A stretch of 48,306 bases of DNA from Granulosicoccus sp. (GCA_013002205.1 JABDKN010000313.1:1-48306), one strand, 5' to 3'. Counted from the stretch's first letter, positions 35,126 through 44,221 are shown. Translations and numbers: made by a program. Notes: a model not told the origin generated them from the sequence alone.

Positions 35126-37615
35126 ATGGGAATACGCACCAAGCTTGTCCTCTGTCTGTTGGCGGTACTGCTCCCGCTGGTGGCGGTCAGCAGCTTCGCC
35201 ATCAGTCTATTGGACCAGCAGCTCGTGGAAAGAACCGAGTCAGCGCTTGCCAACACCCGTCGCCTGGAGGCCGCACGGATCAACGAGATCCTGGCAGCCT
35301 ATGCCAACGATGCCCGCGGGCTGGCCTCCGGTGCCCATATCAGGCAGTTCGTGGCTGCCACCAACACCTATCGCCGGACTAAACGCGATGGCGGAGATCT
35401 GCAGGAATTACAGGGTATGACGATCGGCGGCTACGATGGCTTCGCCATTGTCGACCAGGATGCCGAGTGGCCATTGCAGCAACTGGCCCTGGCAGCCCAG
35501 CGCAAGGCCGGGATCGTCGGTTCCGAGGTGGTCGAACTGAAGCTGGTAGACGATTCCGGCGAGACCCTGGGTGAGACGCTTGGCTACTCGTGGACACCCG
35601 CTGACCCATCGTTGCTGACGCAAACCCTGCGCAGCGTGAAAACCAGGTTTGGCGATGCCTTCGTCAACGACAACGGCGACCAGCGCCTGGGGATGATGTC
35701 ACCGGTGGTCAGCGACAGTGGCGAAGTGGTCGGCGCCATGCTGCTGGAAACCCGCCTGGGTCCGATCATCGACCTGGTATCCAAGCACGAGGGCGTGGGC
35801 AGGAGCAGTGAGGCTCATATCGCTCAGCCAACTGTGGACGGCCACGCCCAGTTCATCACAGCACTGCGATTTGATCGCAAGGCTGCTTTCGACAAGGTCG
35901 TCCCGGAGGCAAAGCATCTACCGATCATCCAGGCCATGGACTCCCTCGGCGGCAACATCCTGCATGCGCGTGACTATCGGGGGGTGGATTCCATATTGGC
36001 CATCGAGACCATACCCGATACCGGATGGGGCCTGGTGGTCAAGATCGACCAGGCAGAAGCCTACGCACCCGTGTACAAATTGCGCCGCCTGCTGATAATT
36101 GCAGCAGCCCTGTCGATTGTTTTCGTCCTGGTGTGCTACATGTTCTGCCTGGTGCCGATTGCACGGCGACTCAAGCGCACGGCTGTGGCAGCACGAAAGG
36201 TCATGAATGGCGACCTGACCACACGAGTCAGCGATACAATCCATGATGAAATCGGCCATCTGGCCGGGACCATCGATACGCTGGCGCGCGAGCTTGAAGC
36301 CGACCAAAAAAAGCGCACCGAAGTAGAAGCTCGGCTGCGTCACCAGGCCCTGCATGATGAACTGACAGGCTTGTTGAATCGCCAATACGCCAATTCCGTC
36401 ATCCAGCAGCTGAACGCTGACACCAGGCACAGTCATACGGTGATGTTCCTGGACCTCAACGGCTTCAAGGACGTCAACGACCTCTATGGTCATGCAGCCG
36501 GTGACGAAGTGCTTATCGATGTCGCCGGGCGACTGAGCCGCAGAATCGAGGACGGGGTCACGCTGGCCCGCTGGGGTGGTGATGAATTCGTGGTGATACT
36601 GCCGTGCTGTGAGGAAGACGCGGCCACCGAGTTCGCACTGAGCCTGCACAATGCCTTCGATGAGCCGGTCGTCTCCAGTCAGGGCGTACACAAATTGAGC
36701 TGCAGCATCGGGCTGGCAACGTCAAGCGATACGAAGTCTCTCGATGATGTCCTGATGGAGGCCGATATCCTGATGTATGAACAGAAGAAGCGCATGCGGC
36801 AAAACCGCACGAAGGTCAATATGGCCGCCCGGACAGTCGAGCGAGCACTCAAGGAAGACAGGGTCGAGGTCTGGTACCAGCCTATCGTCAGATTCCAGCG
36901 GCCCGGCAGTTATGATCTGGCCGGCGCCGAAGCCCTGGTACGGGTGCGTTCGCGTGAAGGTGGCATCGTCGGACCAGAGGACTTCCTGCCGGAGGTGGAT
37001 TCCAGGGAACTGGGGTCCGAACTCGATCGTTGTGTATTGTCACAGGCACTGGGATCGCTGACCCGCTGGAACGAAACCGGAATCGTCGGACGCGACTTCA
37101 AGTTGTCACTCAATGTCACGGCGCAGTCATTGAACGATCCCGCCTTCAGTGCCATTCTGAACAATCAACTGCAAATCGCCTCCGTATCTCCGGAGCAGAT
37201 CATCATCGAGCTGCCTCACTATTCCAAGGTGGACCCGATGGTCATCACACACTTGCGTATGCTTGGCGTAACCATGGCCCTGGATCGCATGGGAGAGGAG
37301 CCAGCCAACCTTGGTCAAACGTCCCGACTGCAGCCGGATATCGCCAAGATCGATCGACGCTGGCTCGGTGACGATGTCGTCGCACCGCATATGGTTTCCA
37401 TCTGTGATGAACTCGAGCTGAAGATCATCGTCGAGGGCATCGAGACACGCGAGCAGATGGCTGCTCTGCATGCTCTGGGTATCAAGTACTTCCAGGGCTT
37501 TCTGTTCGACAGGCCGCTACGCGCGGTGGACTTCATCAGCCGCTGGGGTGAGTCCTCTGTTCACGGCCTAGGTGACCGGTTGAGCAACCTCGGGCCATTA
37601 CGTCTCGTCAGTTGA
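35126..37615 (+). CDS. Membrane sensor with HAMP, GGDEF and degenerate EAL domains
   Basis: An 829-residue cyclic-di-GMP protein. Membrane segments at about 7-29 and 321-343 enclose a periplasmic sensor domain of dCache type. HAMP (about 345-395) leads to GGDEF (about 405-565) with intact RWGGDEFVV (484-488). No inhibitory RxxD site is in the usual place. The EAL domain keeps EAL (602-604), LNVT, KID (741-743) and VEG. Its DDFGTG loop reads DRMGEE (720-725), so the second metal Asp is lost. Diguanylate cyclase activity is likely; phosphodiesterase activity is doubtful. The ATG at 35126 follows AAGGA and opens the first membrane helix. Its last 8 bp overlap the convergent permease gene. Confidence 0.92.
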   Translation: MGIRTKLVLCLLAVLLPLVAVSSFAISLLDQQLVERTESALANTRRLEAARINEILAAYANDARGLASGAHIRQFVAATNTYRRTKRDGGDLQELQGMTIGGYDGFAIVDQDAEWPLQQLALAAQRKAGIVGSEVVELKLVDDSGETLGETLGYSWTPADPSLLTQTLRSVKTRFGDAFVNDNGDQRLGMMSPVVSDSGEVVGAMLLETRLGPIIDLVSKHEGVGRSSEAHIAQPTVDGHAQFITALRFDRKAAFDKVVPEAKHLPIIQAMDSLGGNILHARDYRGVDSILAIETIPDTGWGLVVKIDQAEAYAPVYKLRRLLIIAAALSIVFVLVCYMFCLVPIARRLKRTAVAARKVMNGDLTTRVSDTIHDEIGHLAGTIDTLARELEADQKKRTEVEARLRHQALHDELTGLLNRQYANSVIQQLNADTRHSHTVMFLDLNGFKDVNDLYGHAAGDEVLIDVAGRLSRRIEDGVTLARWGGDEFVVILPCCEEDAATEFALSLHNAFDEPVVSSQGVHKLSCSIGLATSSDTKSLDDVLMEADILMYEQKKRMRQNRTKVNMAARTVERALKEDRVEVWYQPIVRFQRPGSYDLAGAEALVRVRSREGGIVGPEDFLPEVDSRELGSELDRCVLSQALGSLTRWNETGIVGRDFKLSLNVTAQSLNDPAFSAILNNQLQIASVSPEQIIIELPHYSKVDPMVITHLRMLGVTMALDRMGEEPANLGQTSRLQPDIAKIDRRWLGDDVVAPHMVSICDELELKIIVEGIETREQMAALHALGIKYFQGFLFDRPLRAVDFISRWGESSVHGLGDRLSNLGPLRLVS

Positions 37616-39572
37616 CCAGTGGCGCAGTTCCGCGGCGCCATGCCTCATAGTAGTAACGGGTATCGATTGAGTGAGAGTAACCAAGCTGATAGCGAAACCG
37701 CGAACCGGGGATGGCATGCGCGGGTACCAGGAACTCAACCCGCAGATCATCGCCTTCACCACGCACCTGCCCTCTGAACACCGGATCCACACCGCTGGAC
37801 ACCTGAGTGGACAGTGCCCCGATGCGCACGATAAAACGCTCGGGCAGCTCGACGGTCGAGGCCGGGAAGGCTTGCTTGCCCTGCTGATCAGTTGCAGCCT
37901 GCCTGAGTGCAGACCCAGACGATGAGTCTGCGCTCAACCTGGCGGAGATTCTCGTCTGCCGGGTACCAGGCTCCCGCTGAATGACAATATCGGAAAACAC
38001 CGGATAGCGTCGAACATCCACCTCGGCATAAAGGCCTTCCATCTGCTTCCGCCAGGTCACATTGACCGTATCCAGGTCACAATCTATGGCCCGGGTGGTG
38101 TCCCGCCAGAATATCGTAGCGGGCAAGTCGCGCTTTGCCTCAGGCCTGCCGGTGGCACGCAGGAAATCGCCCAGCGACGAAAGTCCACAGGTATCCACCA
38201 GTGCTTTGGTCCACAGATCTCCCAGACTGTAATGCAACTCGGCATCGAACTGCTCGGCAAATCCGGCGGAATCGATCAGGTCGTCGAAGCGGATCTTCTG
38301 TCGCTGCCAGGATACGCTGGCCAGCTCCCAGTTGCTGCGTCGACGCTCGTTCTCGGGCACCACCTGGAAGGAAGTATATTGCGCCATGCCCTCGATGAAG
38401 AATTTCGCAGCTGAATAGTTGTCAGCCAGCGCGCGATCAGACTCGATGGCCTGCAGCACATGGGCGGTCTCATGACTGAGCACACGTCGTTGCGAGATAT
38501 TGTCGGAGAACGATTCCAGGTCCATCTGAATCTTCTTCCACTTGGCCAGCCCGGCTGCATGATCACTGCTGGCTGACAGATCGACCCGGATACTCGGCAG
38601 CACAGTCACACCCAGGATTGTGGCCAATGATTGCAGATCTGCTTCGGCATGCTCCACGATGTACTGCACCACGTCTTCGTTTTCTGCGTTGTAGACAAAG
38701 CGGTAGTGATCGGTGGCAATGACCTTGAGCGGTTGTCCTTCAGCGGTACCGGTGCCGATGCCTATTCGATAGGCCAGCATCAGGCCAAGCAGGATAAAAC
38801 CGGTCAGGCCAAACAATCCGTTGACCAGACGCATGCCACGCGTGGAGTGCTTGACCCCAGCTGAACTGGATTCAGTACGATTCCACAGTCGATAGGCAAC
38901 GAGCAGCAGAAACAGCGCAAAGCCCGTCTGCATCGCCAGTCCCCGATAATTGGCAATCAGCGCTGAGCCCTCGTATTCGTTGGACAGCAGGCTGAAGATG
39001 CTCCAGTTACCTGCGCTGCCGAGCGTATTCTCGGCCCACATCAGGATCAGCAGGTAGATGGCATAGATGACAAGACCCAATGTCCTGAACCAGGACAACA
39101 GAACCCCGTGGGACAGCACGATGAAGGCGAACAGACAGTCGCGCCAGAGCAGCGTGAACCAGACCTGTGTATAAAAGATGCCGCCTATCGACTCCGGATT
39201 AGTGGCCAGCAGCATTGCATCGATCACATAACTCAGCGTGGTGACGACACACAGCAGCAGCCACCCTGCAGCAACCTTGGCGATGAACAGGGCCGGTCGG
39301 GACACCGGCAAGGCTCGCAGAAAGTCGATGGTGGCATCGTCATACTCGCGCGGAAACAGACTATAAGCCGTGACCATGGCCAGCAACACAGAGAAGACCA
39401 CCACCGCCGTATTGCTGCTGTAATCACAATAACCCTGGCACCAGCTGCTGAAGGTCTCTTCATCGATCCGTTCGGTGAAGAACTGCATCGTGTAACCGAG
39501 TGCAAGTACCGCCAGCCACAGGTAGGCAATCGGTCGCAGCTGCCTGATCTCCTTGAGCATCAGACCCATCAT
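37608..39572 (-). CDS. ABC-2 permease fused to an extracytoplasmic gluzincin-type metalloprotease domain
   Basis: A 654-residue two-part protein. Residues about 14-268 hold seven membrane segments with a cytoplasmic coupling stretch FPREYDDATIDFLRALPVSR, typical of ABC-2 permeases. Charges place the C-terminus outside. The remaining 385 residues contain HETAH (367-371) and, 22 residues on, EGMAQY (394-399). This is the HExxH...E pattern of gluzincins, nearest in style to the 'peptidase MA' group. A beta-rich tail follows (about 520-654). An outer loop has a Cys pair (CQGYC, 45-49). Its ATG overlaps the preceding permease's stop (ATGA). It is the last gene of the three-gene ABC operon. Substrate is unknown. 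Confidence 0.85.
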   Translation of the reverse strand: MMGLMLKEIRQLRPIAYLWLAVLALGYTMQFFTERIDEETFSSWCQGYCDYSSNTAVVVFSVLLAMVTAYSLFPREYDDATIDFLRALPVSRPALFIAKVAAGWLLLCVVTTLSYVIDAMLLATNPESIGGIFYTQVWFTLLWRDCLFAFIVLSHGVLLSWFRTLGLVIYAIYLLILMWAENTLGSAGNWSIFSLLSNEYEGSALIANYRGLAMQTGFALFLLLVAYRLWNRTESSSAGVKHSTRGMRLVNGLFGLTGFILLGLMLAYRIGIGTGTAEGQPLKVIATDHYRFVYNAENEDVVQYIVEHAEADLQSLATILGVTVLPSIRVDLSASSDHAAGLAKWKKIQMDLESFSDNISQRRVLSHETAHVLQAIESDRALADNYSAAKFFIEGMAQYTSFQVVPENERRRSNWELASVSWQRQKIRFDDLIDSAGFAEQFDAELHYSLGDLWTKALVDTCGLSSLGDFLRATGRPEAKRDLPATIFWRDTTRAIDCDLDTVNVTWRKQMEGLYAEVDVRRYPVFSDIVIQREPGTRQTRISARLSADSSSGSALRQAATDQQGKQAFPASTVELPERFIVRIGALSTQVSSGVDPVFRGQVRGEGDDLRVEFLVPAHAIPGSRFRYQLGYSHSIDTRYYYEAWRRGTAPLVN

Positions 39573-41497
39573 TGAACGCTCAACCGGGTGGAATACAGTC
39601 TCAGCGGCTGGTGAAAATCGGGGCCCTCATAGTCCAGAGCGACAAGCACCCGGTCCCCGGGTGAGTAGAAGCTGTTGAGAACATGTACCTCCTCGCCAGG
39701 CTGGCATGGTGCCTCATCCTGGTACTCGTCGTCGACTTCAAATTCCGTATCGAATGGTCCGATATAGTCGTGCTTCATGACACAGAGACCTTCCCAGGAG
39801 GCAACATCGACACTGAGATTCAATGCCGAATCCCGTAGCTCATAGCCAGCGCTCAACGTGTGTACGCCGTCGGTCGTGGTGCGGCTGATAACCCGCCCCT
39901 GCAGAGACGGTATGCGCGCAAGATAACGTCGAACTGACGCCTCCTCTCGCTGGTCGGTCAACCATTGCTGCCATTGTTGATGAAAGCTGTCGAGGGGCAT
40001 TCCCAGAATCCATTCGAACCTGCTTGCTATACCTGTGCGTCGGTCTTCAAGCGTTGCCAGCGCATTGGTGGCAACCGGTTTGACGAGAAATTCATTGGCC
40101 AGTCGCAACACCGTCTCACGTCCCTGACTCTGTTCCAGAAATGCCATGGACGCCCAGGCCAGGCTCTCGGCGCCGGGATAGGAAAAGCGATCCGCAGTCA
40201 GTTGCCAGCGCTCGACCAGACGCGATGCGGCAGGGTCGATATCCAGCACCCAGAGTGCACGAGCAACCAGTTCAGCCTGGTGCTCCGGATCTATTCGTGC
40301 CCGGCCCTGCTCTACCCACCACCGGGTAAAGCCATCCAGGACCCAGTGATACGGTTCGAACATCGCGCGTCCACCGGTCTGGGCGCTCAGTACGCCATGC
40401 ATGACCACCGAGTCCAGTATCGCATCGTCGTAGCCGTCATGTTCCAGCCAGTTGGCACTGACGAAGACACCGTCCGCGGTCTCGTAATCGAAGTCATGAC
40501 GTTCTCGTCCCGGCGTCAGTGCCAGTTTCACGTCCGGTACCTTTGCCAGACCCAATGTGGCCTGTAGTGCGGAGAGCGATGCATGGGTGCGCCGGGCAAT
40601 GTCCTGCGCAGATGATTCGTTGTCTTCCTCCAGATAGAGCACGGCCACCGCAGGGTCGCCCAGGCGCACGACATAGTCACTGGAAAACTCGACAGCTTGC
40701 CTGTCATCCCGGTCCAGTAGTGTGGACCAGATGGCCATCCCGGAGGCCGCCAGCACGCCCAGTGCCACATAGTCTCTGCGCGTCATCGGCCTGGCCAGGC
40801 GTTCGACAACAGATCCCTCGCCCAGTCGGCTCAGCACGAAGCCTGCGAGGGCGAAGACCAGTGCCAGCAGCGCAGTACCGGCCATGTCCTCCCAGGGAAC
40901 GCGGTCGCGCTCGAAAACGAACAGCTGGTCATCCATCAGGGCAAACGGTGCAACACGTTCCGCATCGATACCCGGGTACCAGGCAATCAGTGCCACCAGC
41001 GCGGCGGCGAGCAGGTAGAGCGCGATGCGCAAATGCCCGCACAATGAGAAGCAGAAGACCACACTCCAGTACAGCGCACACATGACCAGGGTCTTCGCCA
41101 GGATCAGACCCAGGTAGTCAGGGGTGACATCATCTGCAACACCGGCCTGGCGGGCTGCCAGTAGAACCATCATCGTTGCAATGAATGCAAGGTAGCCATA
41201 GCCGACAAGGTACTTCAGGATCAAGGGCAGGAACGAGCCGACCGGTAACGCCTCGACAAACTGATGAGTGCCGCTGAGATACTCGCGGACGACCAGGCGA
41301 TTGCCCACGATCAGCGCTATCAGTGGCAGGAAACTCAACAACGCAAAACGCACGATCTCGAACGGGCTCATGCTGAACGGGGCCGAGGCATTCTGGGCCA
41401 GCAGCAGCAGGACCACCGCCAATGAGCCGCAGCTGAGTACCACCGCCGCCAGACGATGCTCACGTACGTCCTTGCCCAATAATGCGATCGCAGCCAT
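39569..41497 (-). CDS. ABC-2 permease with degenerate protease-like ectodomain
   Basis: A 642-residue protein with the same build as its downstream neighbour. About seven membrane segments lie at residues 16-260, with a coupling stretch VVREYLSGTHQFVEALPVGSF, then an extracytoplasmic domain. At the matching position (367-371) it reads HGVLS in place of HETAH, and the later Glu site is LDGFTRWW (388). The catalytic Glu and the second His are therefore gone. Cysteines at 572 and 598 could form a disulfide. It starts 17 bp after the ATPase stop and overlaps the next gene by 4 bp. It probably pairs with the intact permease to make a heterodimeric transporter with a pseudo-protease subunit; this is inference. 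Confidence 0.82.
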   Translation of the reverse strand: MAAIALLGKDVREHRLAAVVLSCGSLAVVLLLLAQNASAPFSMSPFEIVRFALLSFLPLIALIVGNRLVVREYLSGTHQFVEALPVGSFLPLILKYLVGYGYLAFIATMMVLLAARQAGVADDVTPDYLGLILAKTLVMCALYWSVVFCFSLCGHLRIALYLLAAALVALIAWYPGIDAERVAPFALMDDQLFVFERDRVPWEDMAGTALLALVFALAGFVLSRLGEGSVVERLARPMTRRDYVALGVLAASGMAIWSTLLDRDDRQAVEFSSDYVVRLGDPAVAVLYLEEDNESSAQDIARRTHASLSALQATLGLAKVPDVKLALTPGRERHDFDYETADGVFVSANWLEHDGYDDAILDSVVMHGVLSAQTGGRAMFEPYHWVLDGFTRWWVEQGRARIDPEHQAELVARALWVLDIDPAASRLVERWQLTADRFSYPGAESLAWASMAFLEQSQGRETVLRLANEFLVKPVATNALATLEDRRTGIASRFEWILGMPLDSFHQQWQQWLTDQREEASVRRYLARIPSLQGRVISRTTTDGVHTLSAGYELRDSALNLSVDVASWEGLCVMKHDYIGPFDTEFEVDDEYQDEAPCQPGEEVHVLNSFYSPGDRVLVALDYEGPDFHQPLRLYSTRLSVQ

Positions 41498-41514
41498 GCT
41501 ATTTCCAGTCCGAA

Positions 41515-42465
41515 CTAGGCGTTGGCCACCACGGCGATGAACACATCCTCCAGCGACATGACATCGTGTCGCCAGCCTTCATTGAGGACGATTTCGTGCG
41601 AGGCCAGCAGGTCCTCTGAAAACTGCAGGCACATTACCCATCTTCCCTGGCGCTCTCCCTCCCGCAGTACGCGCAAACGCCTGCGGGCAAACTCGCCGGG
41701 CACCGAACCGGGAACGTAGTCGGCCATGGCGATGGACCAGGTGCCTATACTGTTACGCAAAGGATCCAGCTCGCCATCGTAGATCGTACGTCCCGCTTCC
41801 ACGATACCGATGCGATCAGCCACGGCCTCTATCTCATCAATGAGATGGGTCGAAAAGAATGTGGTGGCGCCGTCACGCATGGTCTGCTCACGTACCAGAT
41901 CCAGAAACTCGCGTCGTGCCACGGGATCCATACCGGCAGTGGGCTCATCGAGTATGAGCAGCTCGGGACGAGTGGACAAGGCTATCGTCAATGCCAGTTT
42001 GGCTTTCATACCGCCTGAAAACGTGCCGATCCGGCGCTTCGCCGGTAGATCGAAGTCCGCCATCAAGTGCTGGAAACGTGGCTCGTCCCAGCGTGGATAG
42101 AAACCACTGACAAACCGTGCAAGCACTTTGGGCGTCATCCAGGGGTACATGTTCTGTTCCTGGGCGACGTAACCGATTCGCTGCCTGATGCCGGTGACAT
42201 CAGAGCTCAGGCTCTTGCCGAAAACACGAATCTGACCCGCATCGCAACGCGTTATACCCATGATGATGCGTATGGCTGTCGACTTCCCGGCTCCGTTACG
42301 ACCCAGAAAGCCGAACACCTCTCCGGGGTACACCGCAAGCGTCAGCCCGTCGAGTACCCTGAGCGAACCGAAGGACTTCTGCACCGCCTCCAGGCTCAAC
42401 ACTGGACTGCCCGTTGGACGGTATGCTGGGACGGGAGAGGCCTCGTAGGCCAGGTGGCTCATCAT
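41515..42465 (-). CDS. ABC-2 type transporter ATP-binding protein
   Basis: A 316-residue ATPase that would power the two permeases downstream. Walker A is GRNGAGKST (55-63), the Q-loop is around VAQEQNMYPWMTP, the signature is FSGGMKAKL (149-157), Walker B is LLILDEPTAGMDP and the H-loop is FFSTHLIDEIE. A C-terminal extension (about 220-316) is not part of the core. The frame stays open to 42759, but that region overlaps the divergent GFA-like gene. A TATAAT hexamer at 42490-42495 on this strand places the promoter right before the ATG at 42465. The leader would be only about 18 nt, without a clear Shine-Dalgarno. Confidence 0.92.
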   Translation of the reverse strand: MMSHLAYEASPVPAYRPTGSPVLSLEAVQKSFGSLRVLDGLTLAVYPGEVFGFLGRNGAGKSTAIRIIMGITRCDAGQIRVFGKSLSSDVTGIRQRIGYVAQEQNMYPWMTPKVLARFVSGFYPRWDEPRFQHLMADFDLPAKRRIGTFSGGMKAKLALTIALSTRPELLILDEPTAGMDPVARREFLDLVREQTMRDGATTFFSTHLIDEIEAVADRIGIVEAGRTIYDGELDPLRNSIGTWSIAMADYVPGSVPGEFARRRLRVLREGERQGRWVMCLQFSEDLLASHEIVLNEGWRHDVMSLEDVFIAVVANA

Positions 42466-42489
42466 GCGTGTTGTCGAAACTGAATGTCG

Positions 42490-42495
42490 ATTATA
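42490..42495 (-). promoter_or_regulatory. Candidate -10 element of the ABC operon
   Basis: A perfect TATAAT on the minus strand, 25 bp before the ATPase ATG, without a good -35. The region is shared with the divergent gene at 42530, for which TATAGT (42492-42497) is a possible overlapping -10. Confidence 0.35.
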
Positions 42496-42529
42496 GTTAG
42501 CCAAAGCCGCCCCGCAGGAAAAAGACCCG

Positions 42530-43144
42530 ATGTCATCACCTTTGAAGCTGACCTGCCAGTGCGGCTCCCTGAAGGCATCCGTCGATCTGCCTGCACAACA
42601 AGCGCCTACACGCCTGGTCTGCTTTTGCGAGGACTGCCGCGCCTGTGTCCGGTACCTGCAACAGGGTAGCAGGATTCTGGATTCACACGGTGGAATCGAT
42701 CTTATCCAGGTATCACCTGCGCATTTCCACATCACCGGCGGCAGGGAGCATCTGGGCAACCTGATGCTGAGCAGTCAGGGCAGTTACCGCTGGTATGCGA
42801 GCTGCTGCAACACACCCATCTGCATCACGCCACACCGTGTGTCCATGCCGTATGTCGGATTGTTGACCCGCAACCTGAGGACAGGCGGAAAAAAGCTGGA
42901 ACAATTGATCGGGCCAATACGCTTTGGGGTGGGAGCCGGCCGCCTGCATCCTTTGCCGGTTCCCTTCCCGGTCTCCAAAGGCTTCGGCATTCGTGGAACA
43001 CTGGGTACGCTGAGGCAGATCGCGCGCTGGAGAATGGCCGGTGACCACCAGCACTCCGAACTGATCGATGCACAAACCGGCCTCCCGGCAGTCGCACCGC
43101 GGATACTGACGTCTGCTGAACGCGACGCCCTGTACGCCCACTGA
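42530..43144 (+). CDS. GFA/CENP-V-like zinc protein (DUF6151 type)
   Basis: A 204-residue protein resembling glutathione-dependent formaldehyde-activating (GFA) folds. Cysteines lie in LTCQCGSL (Cys9, Cys11), LVCFCEDCRAC (Cys31, Cys33, Cys36, Cys39) and WYASCCNTPIC (Cys92, Cys93, Cys98). They match the CxC...CxxC...CCxTP zinc-binding order of the DUF6151 group. The C-terminal half (GKKLEQLIGPIRFGV onwards) lies beyond the GFA fold. AGGAA lies 10 nt upstream of the ATG. Enzymatic activity is unproven for this group. It is divergent from the ABC operon and convergent with the NYN gene. Confidence 0.8.
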   Translation: MSSPLKLTCQCGSLKASVDLPAQQAPTRLVCFCEDCRACVRYLQQGSRILDSHGGIDLIQVSPAHFHITGGREHLGNLMLSSQGSYRWYASCCNTPICITPHRVSMPYVGLLTRNLRTGGKKLEQLIGPIRFGVGAGRLHPLPVPFPVSKGFGIRGTLGTLRQIARWRMAGDHQHSELIDAQTGLPAVAPRILTSAERDALYAH

Positions 43145-43252
43145 GTCGCGAGTCGGGCGTGGATCCGCGACAGGTGCTCGCTACTCGGTTGCCAGGATAT
43201 CCGAACCGATCAGCGCTGTGCAGAGCGTCCCCGTGGGTTAGCAAGCTGCGTT

Positions 43253-44221
43253 TCAGTGCGTTACCTGGCGAATGATGTAGCCGCCGGAACGGTCATCCAG
43301 TTCCAACGTCAGGTACCCTCTGGCCTGCGCCTCTTCGAGCATCCTGCCGAATGAGTCGAAGCCATAGTAGCTTTCGTTGAATCCGGGCCGGCGACGTTTC
43401 AGTGTCTGCTTGACCATCGACCCCCACAGCTTGTCATTGCCATCGCGATCGACACTGAGTGCAGCGGCGGTCTCCAGCACCAGATCCAGGCCTTCCTGGA
43501 TCAGCTCCTCGCCCCGATCCTCCGCAACGTTGTCCTCATCAATGCTCTCATCCACATCGACCTGCCTGGCACGCTTCTGCTTACCGTTTGCGCGGCCTGG
43601 CTTGACTTTCGACTCGCCGGTTTCACTGACCGACTCAGCGGATTCATCCGCAGCGACGACTTTTACACCGTTCTCCCCACCTGCCCTGGCAACACGTGCA
43701 GAACGCTTCTTGGTGCGTTTGCGCTCAGGTAACTTGCGTTCCAGCTCTCGAACCAGATCGTCGTAGTAGATGAATTCGTCGCAATTGTTGATCAACAGAT
43801 CGGAGGTTGAGTTCTTGACACCTACGCCGATGACCGTTTTCGCATTCTCCCGCAGTTTGCTCACCAGAGGCGAAAAGTCCGAATCGCCACTGATGATCAC
43901 GAAGGTGTCGACATGCGCCTTGGTATAGCAAAGGTCCAGCGCGTCAACCACCATGCGGATATCGGCCGAGTTCTTGCCGGACTGGCGAACATGAGGAATA
44001 TCGATCAACTCGAACGAGGCCTCGTGCATGGCAGCCTTGAAGTCCTTGTAGCGTGCCCAGTCGCAATAGGCTTTCTTGACCACGATACTTCCCTTGACCA
44101 GAAGTTTTTCGAGAATGTAACTGATATCGAACTTCTGGTACTTGGCATCGCGAACACCCAGCGCAATGTTCTCGAAGTCACAGTACAGCGCTAGATTGTT
44201 GTCGTCGGACGAACCAGCCAT
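43253..44221 (-). CDS. NYN-domain putative ribonuclease with C-terminal OST-HTH/LOTUS domain
   Basis: A 322-residue protein. The N-terminal NYN (PIN-like) domain has all the acidic positions: YCDFENIAL (Asp15), KNSADIRMVVDALDL (Asp87, Asp93) and ISGDSDFSPLV (Asp113, Asp115). A charged, low-complexity linker (about 165-235; RKRTKKRSAR, then acidic repeats) leads to a C-terminal OST-HTH/LOTUS-like domain (about 240-320; KLWGSMVKQTLKRRRPGFNESYYGF). The family is LabA/DUF88-like and would be an RNA-binding nuclease in the cytosol. Target RNA is unknown. It lies alone between kefC and the GFA-like gene. Confidence 0.88.
   Translation of the reverse strand: MAGSSDDNNLALYCDFENIALGVRDAKYQKFDISYILEKLLVKGSIVVKKAYCDWARYKDFKAAMHEASFELIDIPHVRQSGKNSADIRMVVDALDLCYTKAHVDTFVIISGDSDFSPLVSKLRENAKTVIGVGVKNSTSDLLINNCDEFIYYDDLVRELERKLPERKRTKKRSARVARAGGENGVKVVAADESAESVSETGESKVKPGRANGKQKRARQVDVDESIDEDNVAEDRGEELIQEGLDLVLETAAALSVDRDGNDKLWGSMVKQTLKRRRPGFNESYYGFDSFGRMLEEAQARGYLTLELDDRSGGYIIRQVTH

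Noticed and set aside
35918-36691. A 257-codon frame antisense to the GGDEF-EAL gene
   Set aside because: It is the complement of the HAMP-GGDEF coding region.
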